In this document: positions 7,862-14,577 of the stretch, in pieces
How positions within the stretch are numbered: the first letter of the stretch is position 1
Layout: every line of letters starts with the position of its first letter
Assembly (NCBI GenBank): GCA_025352485.1
Contig: JANXTJ010000288.1
Coordinates: forward strand, 1-16,751
Direction: 5' to 3'
Source of the DNA: Salinibacterium sp.
GTDB lineage: Bacteria > Actinomycetota > Actinomycetes > Actinomycetales > Microbacteriaceae
DNA length: 16,751 bases
Notes under the pieces: model-generated
Database searches by the model: none
What the model saw: the letters and a program-made list of their open reading frames with translations, nothing else
What the model was told of the DNA's origin: nothing
Position numbers and translations under genes: made by a program

Positions 7862-8572
7862 ATGACTGAGGCTAGGACCGTGTTGATCACCGGGGGAAAT
7901 CGAGGGATCGGCAGGGCGATCGCCGAGGAGTTCGTGGCGGCGGGGCACCGCGTGGCCGTCACTGCACGCTCCGGCGAAGGCCCGGCCGGAAGCCTGACCG
8001 TCATTGCCGACGTGACGGATTCGGCCAGCATTGACGCGGCTTTTGGCCAGGTTGAGGCCGCGCTCGGCCCGATCGGGATCGTCGTAGCTAACGCCGGAAT
8101 TACCCGCGACATGCTGCTCATGCGCATGAGCGACACGGATTTCACCGAGGTGATCGACACGAACCTCAGTGGTGCTTTCCGAATTGTCAAGAGGGCATCC
8201 AAGGGGATGCTCAAGGCGCGTTTCGGTCGCATTATTCTCGTCTCCAGCGTTGTGGGGCTGCTCGGCTCGGCCGGCCAAATCAACTACTCCGCGTCAAAAA
8301 GTGGTCTGATCGGCTTGGCCCGCTCGGTAACGCGCGAGCTTGGCGGCCGCGGCATCACGGCCAACGTCGTCGCCCCTGGGTTCGTCGAGACCGACATGAC
8401 CGCAGAACTGTCTGAGCTTCAGCAGGCCAGCTACCTCAAGCAGATTCCGGCCGGTCGATATGCCAGCGCCGCCGAAGTTGCGAAGGTCATCGTCTGGCTT
8501 GCCGGCGATGACGCCGGCTATATTTCCGGTGCCGTGATCCCCGTCGATGGGGGATTGGGCATGGGGCACTAA
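7862..8572 (+). CDS. fabG: 3-oxoacyl-[acyl-carrier-protein] reductase
   Basis: This 236-aa short-chain dehydrogenase/reductase reduces 3-oxoacyl-ACP to 3-hydroxyacyl-ACP with NADPH in fatty acid elongation. Visible motifs are the cofactor loop TGGNRGIG (10-17), NAG (77-79), Asn101, catalytic Ser129 in VSSVVG, and Tyr142/Lys146 in YSASK. The PGFVETDMT segment is typical of FabG. The end PVDGGLGMGH closely resembles mycobacterial FabG1/MabA. I chose ATG 7862, since the family N-terminus begins just before the cofactor loop; the upstream TTG at 7838 would place eight unsupported residues in front. There is no Shine-Dalgarno sequence, and TAGGCT 7 bases upstream suggests leaderless translation. 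The TAA stop overlaps the convergent serB stop by two bases, so there is no room for a terminator between them. Confidence 0.93.
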   Translation: MTEARTVLITGGNRGIGRAIAEEFVAAGHRVAVTARSGEGPAGSLTVIADVTDSASIDAAFGQVEAALGPIGIVVANAGITRDMLLMRMSDTDFTEVIDTNLSGAFRIVKRASKGMLKARFGRIILVSSVVGLLGSAGQINYSASKSGLIGLARSVTRELGGRGITANVVAPGFVETDMTAELSELQQASYLKQIPAGRYASAAEVAKVIVWLAGDDAGYISGAVIPVDGGLGMGH

Positions 8573-9207
8573 CCGCGCAGTCCCAGCAGCGGCAACACCT
8601 GCGAGAGATCGCGCGCATCAATGAGTACCCCCGCGCGATCGCGCACCGGTGCCTTGGCGTCGAACCCCACTGCCAACCCGGCGATCGCCATCATCGGCAG
8701 GTCGTTGGCACCGTCGCCCACCGCGACGGTGCGCGACAGCGGCACGTCGAAGTCGGCGGCCCACTCGCGCAGGGTGGTCGCCTTGGCTGCTCCGTCGATG
8801 ATCGGGCCGACGAGCCCACCGTTGAGGCGGCCATCGACCACTCCCAGCCGGTTGGCCCGCCAGTAGTGCAGGCCGAGCGCCGCCGCGACGGGGTCGATGA
8901 CCTCGTGAAATCCGCCGGACACGACGCCAACGCGCCCGCCCGCCGCGGTAATCCCCGCGACGAGCTCAGCGACGCCGGTCGTGACAACCACCTGGGCCGC
9001 GATATCTCCGAATACCGACTCGGGTAGTCCGGCGAGGGTAGACACCCTGGCCCGGAGCGACTCCTCGAAATCGAGCTCACCGTTCATCGCTTGGCGGGTG
9101 ATCTCCTCGACCTCGGCAAGCGACCCGGCCCGCGCCGCGAGCAGCTCAATGACCTCGTTCTCGATGAGCGTGGAGTCGACGTCGAGAACAACGAGGAAGC
9201 GCGGCAT
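8569..9207 (-). CDS. serB: Phosphoserine phosphatase
   Basis: This 212-aa HAD-superfamily protein catalyses the last step of serine synthesis, phosphoserine to serine. Motif I is LDVDST (nucleophile Asp9, Asp11), motif II is VVSGGF (Ser97), Lys142 in GAAKATTL is motif III, and GDGANDLPM (164-172) is motif IV. The cap region with LDFEESLRARVSTLAGL matches SerB. It lacks the N-terminal ACT domains found in some actinobacterial SerB proteins, so it is the short single-domain form. ATG 9207 is preceded by GAGGAG at a spacing of about 6 bases, the clearest ribosome site in this part. It lies 68 bases downstream of glgC on the same strand, across a 15-bp tandem repeat, and may be cotranscribed with it. 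It ends with TAG and overlaps the convergent fabG end. Confidence 0.93.
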   Translation of the reverse strand: MPRFLVVLDVDSTLIENEVIELLAARAGSLAEVEEITRQAMNGELDFEESLRARVSTLAGLPESVFGDIAAQVVVTTGVAELVAGITAAGGRVGVVSGGFHEVIDPVAAALGLHYWRANRLGVVDGRLNGGLVGPIIDGAAKATTLREWAADFDVPLSRTVAVGDGANDLPMMAIAGLAVGFDAKAPVRDRAGVLIDARDLSQVLPLLGLRG

Positions 9208-9222
9208 CCGGGGCTCCTCATG

Positions 9223-9282
9223 CTGGTGGGTCAGGGACTGCTGGGTCAGGGACTGCTGGGTCAGGGGCTGGTGGGTCAGGTG
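9223..9282. repeat. Four-copy 15-bp tandem repeat between serB and glgC, covering the glgC stop
   Basis: On the plus strand the units are CTGGTGGGTCAGGGA (9223-9237), CTGCTGGGTCAGGGA (9238-9252), CTGCTGGGTCAGGGG (9253-9267) and CTGGTGGGTCAGGTG (9268-9282). The last unit includes the glgC stop codon. Because the period is a multiple of three, each copy repeats a TGA in the glgC frame. Confidence 0.9.
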
Positions 9283-10514
9283 ACGGTGACGCCCTTGCCG
9301 ACGACGGTGATGCCGGTTTCGGTGATGGTGAAGCCGCGAGCGCGGTCCGCTTCGGGGTGAACCCCGACGGTCGCGCCCTCGCCGATCACGACATCCTTGT
9401 CGAGAATAGCGCGTCGCACGACCGCGTTCGGGCTGATCTGCACGCGCTCAAACACCACGGAGTCGATGACCGTAGCGCCCGAACCGATGTTCGCCCAAGG
9501 GCCGATCACGCTGCGCTCGATGTGGGCGCCAGACACCACGCAGCCCAGCGACACGATCGAGTCAATCGTGGTGCCGTTGTTGCCTTTGGCATCGCGCACA
9601 AACTTTGCCGGCGGCGAGTTGAGCTGCTGGCTGAAGATGGGCCACTCGCGGTTATAGAGATTGAAGATCGGCAGCGCCGAAATGAGGTCCTGATGGGCGT
9701 CGAAAAACGATTCGATCGTGCCGACATCCCGCCAGTAAAAACGGTCGCGCTCGGTCGAGCCGGGAACGTCGTTGCGGTTGAGGTCGTAGACGCCGGCAAG
9801 ACCGCGCGACACGAAGTCGGGAACGATATCGCCCCCCATGTCGTGATTGGAGTCGCTGCGGGCTCCATCGCGTTGAACGGCCTCGATGAGTACGTCCGCA
9901 TCGAAAATGTAGTTACCCATCGAGGCGAGCACCTCACCCGGCGAATCGGGCAGGCTGAGCGCTTTTTGCGGCTTCTCGTGGAACGCGGCAATGCGGGTGG
10001 GATCCAGCGGGTCGACCTCAATGACGCCGAACTGGTCGGCCAACTCGATCGGCTGGCGAATCGCCGCCACGGTGAGGCCGAGCCCCGACGCGATGTGGGC
10101 GTCGATCATCTGGCTGAAGTCCATCCGATAAACGTGGTCAGCGCCGACGACGATCACGATGTCGGGCTTCTCATCACGCAGCAGGTTCAGGCTTTGCAGG
10201 ATGGCATCGGCCGAACCACTGAACCAGCGTTTTCCCAGGCGCTGCTGGGCAGGAACGGATGCCACATAGGCGTTGAGCATGCCGGACAGCCGCCAGGTCT
10301 GCGACACGTGCCGGTCGAGGCTGTGTGACTTGTACTGGGTGAGCACGACGATCTGGCGAAGGCCCGAGTTGATGAGGTTGCTGAGCGCGAAGTCGATAAG
10401 TCGGTAACCCCCGGCGAACGGGACGGCGGGCTTAGCTCGATCCGCGGTCAACGGCATGAGCCGTTTACCCTCTCCGCCGGCAAGGACAATACCGAAGATC
10501 TTCTTTGACGACAT
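9276..10514 (-). CDS. glgC: Glucose-1-phosphate adenylyltransferase (ADP-glucose pyrophosphorylase)
   Basis: This 412-aa protein makes ADP-glucose from glucose-1-phosphate and ATP, the committed step of bacterial glycogen synthesis. The nucleotidyltransferase domain begins FGIVLAGGEGKRLMPLT with RAKPAVPFAGGYRLIDFALSN, and later has VVGADHVYRMDF and FHEKP. A left-handed beta-helix with hexapeptide-like repeats forms the C-terminal third (about 300-400). I chose ATG 10514 (MSSKKIFGIVLAGGEG) over an upstream in-frame start at 10559. TACTGT on the minus strand 6 bases before the ATG suggests a leaderless transcript. It is divergent from the glycogen/maltose-1-phosphate synthase gene with only 59 bases between. 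Its stop lies inside a tandem repeat followed by serB. Confidence 0.95.
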   Translation of the reverse strand: MSSKKIFGIVLAGGEGKRLMPLTADRAKPAVPFAGGYRLIDFALSNLINSGLRQIVVLTQYKSHSLDRHVSQTWRLSGMLNAYVASVPAQQRLGKRWFSGSADAILQSLNLLRDEKPDIVIVVGADHVYRMDFSQMIDAHIASGLGLTVAAIRQPIELADQFGVIEVDPLDPTRIAAFHEKPQKALSLPDSPGEVLASMGNYIFDADVLIEAVQRDGARSDSNHDMGGDIVPDFVSRGLAGVYDLNRNDVPGSTERDRFYWRDVGTIESFFDAHQDLISALPIFNLYNREWPIFSQQLNSPPAKFVRDAKGNNGTTIDSIVSLGCVVSGAHIERSVIGPWANIGSGATVIDSVVFERVQISPNAVVRRAILDKDVVIGEGATVGVHPEADRARGFTITETGITVVGKGVTVT

Positions 10515-10520
10515 AGGGCA

Positions 10521-10566
10521 ACAGTAGCCAGCGCGCGGCTCTGCAGATAGCCACGGCATGTAACGT
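10521..10566. promoter_or_regulatory. Divergent promoters of glgC and glgA
   Basis: The minus strand has TACTGT (10521-10526), 6 bases before the glgC ATG. The plus strand has TAACGT (10561-10566), 7 bases before the glgA ATG. Both predict transcripts starting at the start codon. A CTGCAG palindrome lies between them, but I do not recognise a regulator site. Confidence 0.5.
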
Positions 10567-10573
10567 CTTGGGC

Positions 10574-11755
10574 ATGCGAGTAGACTTAATCAGCCGCGAA
10601 TATCCACCGGAGGTGTACGGCGGTGCCGGCGTGCACGTCGCCGAACTGGTGAGGGCGCTGCGCCGCGATCTTGACGTCGTCGTGCGCTGCTTCGGGATGC
10701 CCCGCAACGAGCTCGACGTCGTCAACTACCTCGTGCCGCCCGAGCTCAGCGGCGCCAACCCCGCGTTGGCAACCCTCGGCGTGGATCTGCAAATCGCACA
10801 GGACGTGGGTGGTGCCGACCTCGTGCACTCGCACACCTGGTACGCGAATGCGGCCGGGCAGCTGGCATCCCTCTTGCACGGCATCCCGCACGTTGTCACT
10901 GCCCACAGTCTTGAGCCGCTGCGGCCGTGGAAGGCAGAGCAGCTCGGCGGGGGCTACCGGGTGTCCAGTTTCATCGAAAAGTCGGCCTTCGAATCGGCAG
11001 CAGCGGTGATCGCGGTCAGTGCGGGGATGCGTCGCGACATCCTGCGCTCCTACCCGGCGCTTGACCCCGCGAAGGTCTCCGTCGTGCACAACGGGATCGA
11101 CCTCGAGCGCTGGAAGCCGGTGGATGACCCCGACGTGGTCAGGGCGCTCGGCATCGACCCCGACCGCCCTTCCGTCGTGTTCGTCGGCAGAATCACCCGT
11201 CAGAAGGGTCTGCCCTATCTGCTCCGGGCCGCGGCTCTGCTGCCGCCGGAGGTGCAGCTCGTGCTGTGCGCCGGAGCGCCCGACACCCCCGAAATTCTCG
11301 CCGAAGTGCAGGCGGGGGTGCGGGCACTGCAGGCTCAGCGCTCGGGTGTGGTGTGGCTCGACACCCTCCTCAGCCAGCACGAGCTCTCGGCGGTGCTCAG
11401 CCAGGCCACCACGTTCGTCTGCCCGTCGATCTATGAACCTCTTGGCATCGTGAATTTGGAGGCGATGGCGTGTTCGGCGCCCGTCGTCGGCACCGCGACG
11501 GGGGGCATCCCCGAGGTCGTCAACGACGGCGTCACGGGCCGGCTGGTGCCGATCGAGCAGGCGCAGGACGGCACGGGAACGCCGTTGCAGCCGGAGAAGT
11601 TTGTGGCCGATCTCGCCAGAACGCTCACGGAGGTGGTGAGCGATCCCGAATCGGCTCGACGCATGGGTATGGCGGGCCGGCTTCGCGCCGAGCGCGATTT
11701 CAGCTGGGGGAGTATCGCCGCCCGCACCATCGAGATTTACCGCAGTCTGCTGTGA
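10574..11755 (+). CDS. glgA: GT4 glycogen synthase / alpha-maltose-1-phosphate synthase, corynebacterial GlgA type
   Basis: This 393-aa GT-B enzyme has the N-terminal domain start SREYPPEVYGGAGVHVAEL (acceptor loop), VHSHTWYAN (84-92), VVTAHSLEP, VSVVHNGIDLERW (168-180), VVFVGRITRQKGLPYLL, and the EX7E motif EPLGIVNLE (Glu288/Glu296) followed by GTATGGIPEVV. This is the actinobacterial GlgA type of family GT4, beside glgC as for mycobacterial Rv1212c/Rv1213. In mycobacteria that enzyme (GlgM) makes maltose-1-phosphate from ADP-glucose and glucose-1-phosphate, so the physiological product could be maltose-1-phosphate, glycogen or both. I chose ATG 10574; a TTG two codons upstream is less likely. 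No Shine-Dalgarno sequence is seen; TAACGT 7 bases upstream suggests a leaderless transcript. The divergent partner supplies ADP-glucose. Confidence 0.93.
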   Translation: MRVDLISREYPPEVYGGAGVHVAELVRALRRDLDVVVRCFGMPRNELDVVNYLVPPELSGANPALATLGVDLQIAQDVGGADLVHSHTWYANAAGQLASLLHGIPHVVTAHSLEPLRPWKAEQLGGGYRVSSFIEKSAFESAAAVIAVSAGMRRDILRSYPALDPAKVSVVHNGIDLERWKPVDDPDVVRALGIDPDRPSVVFVGRITRQKGLPYLLRAAALLPPEVQLVLCAGAPDTPEILAEVQAGVRALQAQRSGVVWLDTLLSQHELSAVLSQATTFVCPSIYEPLGIVNLEAMACSAPVVGTATGGIPEVVNDGVTGRLVPIEQAQDGTGTPLQPEKFVADLARTLTEVVSDPESARRMGMAGRLRAERDFSWGSIAARTIEIYRSLL

Positions 11756-11790
11756 GCCGCCAGAGGGGACTGCGCCCCGCCCGCAGCGCC

Positions 11791-11796
11791 TAGGCT
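11791..11796 (+). promoter_or_regulatory. Possible -10 element of the orphan ABC ATPase gene
   Basis: TAGGCT lies 9 bases before ATG 11806, giving a very short leader of about 3 bases. It sits in the 50-base gap after glgA, so the ATPase probably has its own promoter. Confidence 0.4.
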
Positions 11797-11805
11797 GGAA
11801 ACATC

Positions 11806-12588
11806 ATGGCAAGCGTTCTGCAGTTCAGCAATGTGTCGGTCGTGCGCGACGGCAACGAGATTCTTAGCTCCGTCAACTGGACGGTGGATGACTCCGAACG
11901 GTGGGTCATCCTCGGCCCCAACGGCGCGGGTAAGACCACGCTGCTGCAGCTCGCCGCCGCCCAAGCCCACCCGACATCCGGCACCGTCGGTGTACTGGAT
12001 GCGGCGTTGGGCAAGACCGATGTTTTTGAGCTGCGTCCGCGGATCGGCTTCGCCTCGACGGCGCTAGCCCGGCGCGTGCCCCGTGACGAGCTGGTCATCG
12101 ATGTCGTACTCACCGCCGCCTACTCGGTCACCGGGCGTTGGAACGAGCGCTACGACGAGATCGACGTGCGACGCGCCCAGCGCGTACTCGAGCAGTGGAA
12201 ACTCAGCACTCTGGAGAATCGTCGTTTTGGCGATCTCAGTGATGGTGAGCAGAAGCGAGTGCAAATAGCGCGCTCTGTCATGACCGATCCGGAACTGTTG
12301 CTGCTGGATGAGCCGGCCGCGAGCCTCGACCTGGGCTCCCGTGAAGAGCTGCTCCAGTTGCTCGGTGGGTTTGCGAGCGCGCCATCCTCCCCGGCGATCG
12401 TTATGGTCACTCACCACGTCGAGGAGATTCCCCCGGGATTCACCCACGCGCTTCTCCTTGCAGACGGCGCGATTCAGTCTGCGGGCACCCTCGACGAGGT
12501 CATCACTGCCGAGAATCTCAGCGCGGCCTTTGGTCTAACGCTGGTCGTCACCGCCGACAACGGCCGGTTCACCGCTCGCGCCGCATAG
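11806..12588 (+). CDS. Stand-alone ABC ATPase of unknown substrate
   Basis: This 260-aa single nucleotide-binding domain has Walker A GPNGAGKTT (37-45), a non-canonical signature LSDGEQKRVQIARSVM (144-159, LSDGE instead of LSGGQ), Walker B LLLLDEP (164-170, with Glu169) and the H-loop in MVTHHVEEI. It has no membrane segment, and no permease or binding-protein gene is adjacent. Its overall form, with a PRIGFASTALARRVP-like Q-loop region, resembles the YlmA/ModF-like group of soluble ABC proteins annotated loosely as iron or molybdenum transport ATPases. I cannot name a substrate, and a role outside transport is possible. It ends with TAG and lies 96 bases before rpmE2. Translation probably starts at ATG 11806 on a near-leaderless mRNA. 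Confidence 0.88.
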   Translation: MASVLQFSNVSVVRDGNEILSSVNWTVDDSERWVILGPNGAGKTTLLQLAAAQAHPTSGTVGVLDAALGKTDVFELRPRIGFASTALARRVPRDELVIDVVLTAAYSVTGRWNERYDEIDVRRAQRVLEQWKLSTLENRRFGDLSDGEQKRVQIARSVMTDPELLLLDEPAASLDLGSREELLQLLGGFASAPSSPAIVMVTHHVEEIPPGFTHALLLADGAIQSAGTLDEVITAENLSAAFGLTLVVTADNGRFTARAA

Positions 12589-12613
12589 CGCTGCCTTTCC
12601 TGTCGCTCTCTGG

Positions 12614-12619
12614 TAGGCT
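12614..12619 (+). promoter_or_regulatory. Possible -10 element of rpmE2
   Basis: TAGGCT lies about 65 bases upstream of the rpmE2 start, so unlike its neighbours this gene would have a 5' leader of roughly 59 bases containing a hairpin and a ribosome site (AAGGATC just before ATG 12685). I see no clear Zur palindrome. Confidence 0.45.
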
Positions 12620-12625
12620 CCGTAG

Positions 12626-12652
12626 TTGGCAAGTGCGCTTTTAGTGCGGCCA
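12626..12652 (+). ncRNA. Putative ribosomal-protein L31 leader hairpin
   Basis: In the rpmE2 leader, TGGC (12627-12630) pairs with GCCA (12649-12652), enclosing a three-base bulge AAG and a second stem TGCGC/GTGCG (12634-12638 and 12644-12648, with two G-U pairs) over the loop TTTTA. L31 autoregulatory leaders, including an actinobacterial class, are known upstream of L31 genes. That this hairpin belongs to that class is an inference from position and shape. Confidence 0.4.
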
Positions 12653-12684
12653 CAATTTTCGCCTCATTCAAACAAGGATCAGCC

Positions 12685-12954
12685 ATGAAGACCGACACCC
12701 ATCCCACCTACGCGCCGATCGTTTTTCGGGACCTCGCCTCCGGTGCGACCTTCCTTACTCGTTCGACCGTCTCGAGCGACAAGACCATCGAGTGGGAAGA
12801 CGGCAACACCTACCCGGTGATTGACGTCGAAATCTCCTCGGAGTCGCACCCGTTCTACACGGGCAAGCAGCGCATCATGGACTCCGCAGGACGGGTCGAG
12901 AAGTTCAACTCTCGTTACGCGGGCTTCGGCGCCAAGAAGGCCGACGACAAGTAA
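12685..12954 (+). CDS. rpmE2: 50S ribosomal protein L31 type B
   Basis: This 89-aa protein begins MKTDTHPTYAPIVFRDLASG and includes DGNTYPVIDVEISSESHPFYTGKQ and the end GRVEKFNSRYAGFGAKK, all typical of type B L31. It has no cysteines, so it is the zinc-independent (C-minus) form, which in other actinobacteria can replace the zinc-binding L31 when zinc is scarce. It sits on the large ribosomal subunit near the central protuberance. AAGGATC precedes ATG 12685. The gene has its own TAGGCT promoter candidate, a structured leader and a strong terminator 19 bases after the stop, so it is a self-contained transcription unit. Confidence 0.95.
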   Translation: MKTDTHPTYAPIVFRDLASGATFLTRSTVSSDKTIEWEDGNTYPVIDVEISSESHPFYTGKQRIMDSAGRVEKFNSRYAGFGAKKADDK

Positions 12955-12970
12955 GCTTCCCATTTTTCAT

Positions 12971-13006
12971 GAGAACGGCGATCGGGAAACCGGTCGCCGT
13001 TTCTCG
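12971..13006 (+). terminator. Intrinsic terminator of rpmE2
   Basis: AACGGCGATCGG (12974-12985) pairs with CCGGTCGCCGTT (12990-13001) over a GAAA tetraloop. This is a 12-bp stem with one G-U pair, extended by GAG/CTC around one bulged T, and followed by TTCTCGTTC. The rest of the gap up to 13179 shows no gene; only a short GGCCG-AA-CGGCC repeat (13028-13039) is visible. Confidence 0.85.
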
Positions 13007-13179
13007 TTCACGGCCAGGCCCAGATAGGGCCGAACGGCCGGCTGAGGTCGGCAGGTCGCCGACGAGGCGGGGGAGCGGGGCGCGCCACCCGAGGATTCCG
13101 CGTGGTCGGCTGTTGATGGCGTCGGCGACTCGATTCCGTCCACACGTTCTCGCCCATAAACCCTGGGCCACGGCCGGGG

Positions 13180-14532
13180 CTAAAACAGGGCTGAGCGGCG
13201 TTGCTCCCAGAGCGGCAGGATCGTGTCGCGGGTGAGCGGAGCGAGCTCAATGCCGGGCGCGTCGACGGAGTCCAGCCAGAGCAGTTCTTCGATCTCGCCC
13301 GCCGCGGCGAGCTCGTCAGTGACCGACAGGGCAAAGACCTCCGCGCGAATGACGGTGTTTGCCTCATTGGCCGCTACGGCGCGGAAACTGCCGAGATATT
13401 CGGTGTGATCAAGGTCAACCACGAAGCCGACCTCCTCGCGGAGTTCGCGGGAGAGGGCATCCAACGCGCTCTCGCCGTCCTCGATCTTGCCACCGGCCTG
13501 CATAAAGGCGGTGGTGCCACGTTTTCGCACCAGAAGCGTGCGACCGGCCGGATCGCTGATAATGCCAGCGGCGATGCGCAGCACCGTCGGCTTGCCGGTT
13601 CGTGGGGTAGCAACGACGAGCGGTGCGTCAACCAGGGGCACGGCTGTGACCGCCACGACCACCACCGGTACGACAACGACCGGCTCGACAACGACCGGCG
13701 GGGAATCATCCGGCGGGATGAAAAAGAGCGAATCGGCGACAGTGCCGCCAGCGGCGTAGATGTCGACGAACGGCACCCCACGGCTCGGGCGGGGCAACGG
13801 CGCCGGAATCGGCTGAGTGTCAACGAGCGTCGATAGCGCGGCGGCCGGGCGCATCGGCCACGCCGAATCGGCCACGAAGGTATCGTCTCCTTTTACCCCG
13901 CGGATGTACTCCTGAAAACTCGCGGACTGCTCGGCGTACCAGATTTCTTGGCGACCGTGCAGGTCGACGAGGGTGACATCGAGCTCGTCCGGATAGGCAG
14001 CCCCCAGGGCTTGGGCGACGCGCCCGGCAGCGATCGCGTCAGACCCGGCGTCGTGCGCGTCGTCGAGGGTCACCCGATAGCGCTCTGCGGTTGCGACGAG
14101 TGTGCGCTTGCCCTTGCGGTACCGGTCGAGGGCCTTATCGATCACGAGGGGATCGATCACGGGAGAGATGATCTCGAGTGCGTCGAATTGATGGCGGCGG
14201 CACTCCCGGTCGAGCAGAGTGAGGTCGTAGGGCGCGTTGTAGACCACGAGCGGGATCGAGAGGGCGAAGATTACCCGCAACGTCTGGGTGATCTCGGCCA
14301 CGACAACGTGCGCGGGGCGGCCATCGGCCCGGGCTCTGGCCGTGGTGATGCCGTGGATGGCGGCGGCGCCCTCTGGAATCTCGACTCCCGGATCGGCGAG
14401 CCAGTCCCAGCGCTGCACGACAGAACCATCGGCGGCCAGCACCGCCACGCAGGCCGAGACAATCCGCGCCGCCTCGACATCGACACCCGTCGTCTCAAGA
14501 TCGAAGACGGCCAGCTGACCCCAATTGTTCAT
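13180..14532 (-). CDS. DEDDh 3'-5' exonuclease fused to Nudix hydrolase
   Basis: This is a 450-aa two-domain protein. The N-terminal domain (about 5-185) is a DnaQ-like exonuclease: FDLETTG (Asp11, Glu13), YNAPYDLTLL (Asp103), and DDAHDAGSDA (His160, Asp165) make a full DEDDh set. Residues 186-250 contain the moderately conserved LHGRQEIWYAEQSASFQEYI. A Val/Pro-rich linker (about 279-310, period of five residues) leads to a Nudix domain (about 314-448) with an intact Nudix box from Gly348 to Phe370 (G-x5-E-x7-RELREEVGF). The exonuclease half would trim DNA or RNA 3' ends; the Nudix half would hydrolyse a nucleoside diphosphate derivative. Fusion suggests nucleic-acid repair or nucleotide-pool cleaning, but no substrate can be given. 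I chose ATG 14532, 6 bases after a minus-strand TAACCT (leaderless candidate). It lies 45 bases after treS. Confidence 0.9.
   Translation of the reverse strand: MNNWGQLAVFDLETTGVDVEAARIVSACVAVLAADGSVVQRWDWLADPGVEIPEGAAAIHGITTARARADGRPAHVVVAEITQTLRVIFALSIPLVVYNAPYDLTLLDRECRRHQFDALEIISPVIDPLVIDKALDRYRKGKRTLVATAERYRVTLDDAHDAGSDAIAAGRVAQALGAAYPDELDVTLVDLHGRQEIWYAEQSASFQEYIRGVKGDDTFVADSAWPMRPAAALSTLVDTQPIPAPLPRPSRGVPFVDIYAAGGTVADSLFFIPPDDSPPVVVEPVVVVPVVVVAVTAVPLVDAPLVVATPRTGKPTVLRIAAGIISDPAGRTLLVRKRGTTAFMQAGGKIEDGESALDALSRELREEVGFVVDLDHTEYLGSFRAVAANEANTVIRAEVFALSVTDELAAAGEIEELLWLDSVDAPGIELAPLTRDTILPLWEQRRSALF
13656..13700. repeat. 15-bp tandem repeat coding the exonuclease-Nudix linker
   Basis: On the plus strand, CGACAACGACCGGCT (13671-13685) and CGACAACGACCGGCG (13686-13700) are near-identical, and the degenerate copy CGACCACCACCGGTA precedes them (13656-13670). 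Each unit codes five residues of the pattern VVVxP on the minus strand, so copy-number change would alter linker length without a frameshift. Confidence 0.8.
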
Positions 14533-14538
14533 GGCCTC

Positions 14539-14544
14539 AGGTTA
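14539..14544 (-). promoter_or_regulatory. Possible -10 element of the exonuclease-Nudix gene
   Basis: The minus strand reads TAACCT, then 6 bases, then ATG 14532. This is the same spacing as at treS and glgC and predicts a leaderless transcript, although GAGG in those 6 bases could also aid ribosome binding. Confidence 0.4.
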
Positions 14545-14577
14545 GGTCGCCTCCCTGACAGCGGGCGGCAGACTCGC

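Noticed and set aside
9357..10328. Plus-strand open frame of 323 codons
   Set aside because: Antisense to glgC; low-complexity composition and no motifs.
11765..11778. GGGG/CCCC hairpin after glgA
   Set aside because: Only four base pairs and no T run; likely chance in GC-rich DNA.
13161..13190. Possible terminator of the exonuclease-Nudix gene (CCCTG/CAGGG with inner GGCC)
   Set aside because: The stem is interrupted and the outer arms are only 5 bp; too weak to list.
12969..13235. Small plus-strand frame after rpmE2
   Set aside because: Begins within the rpmE2 terminator, has no ribosome site, and gives an Arg/Pro/Gly-rich random-looking product.
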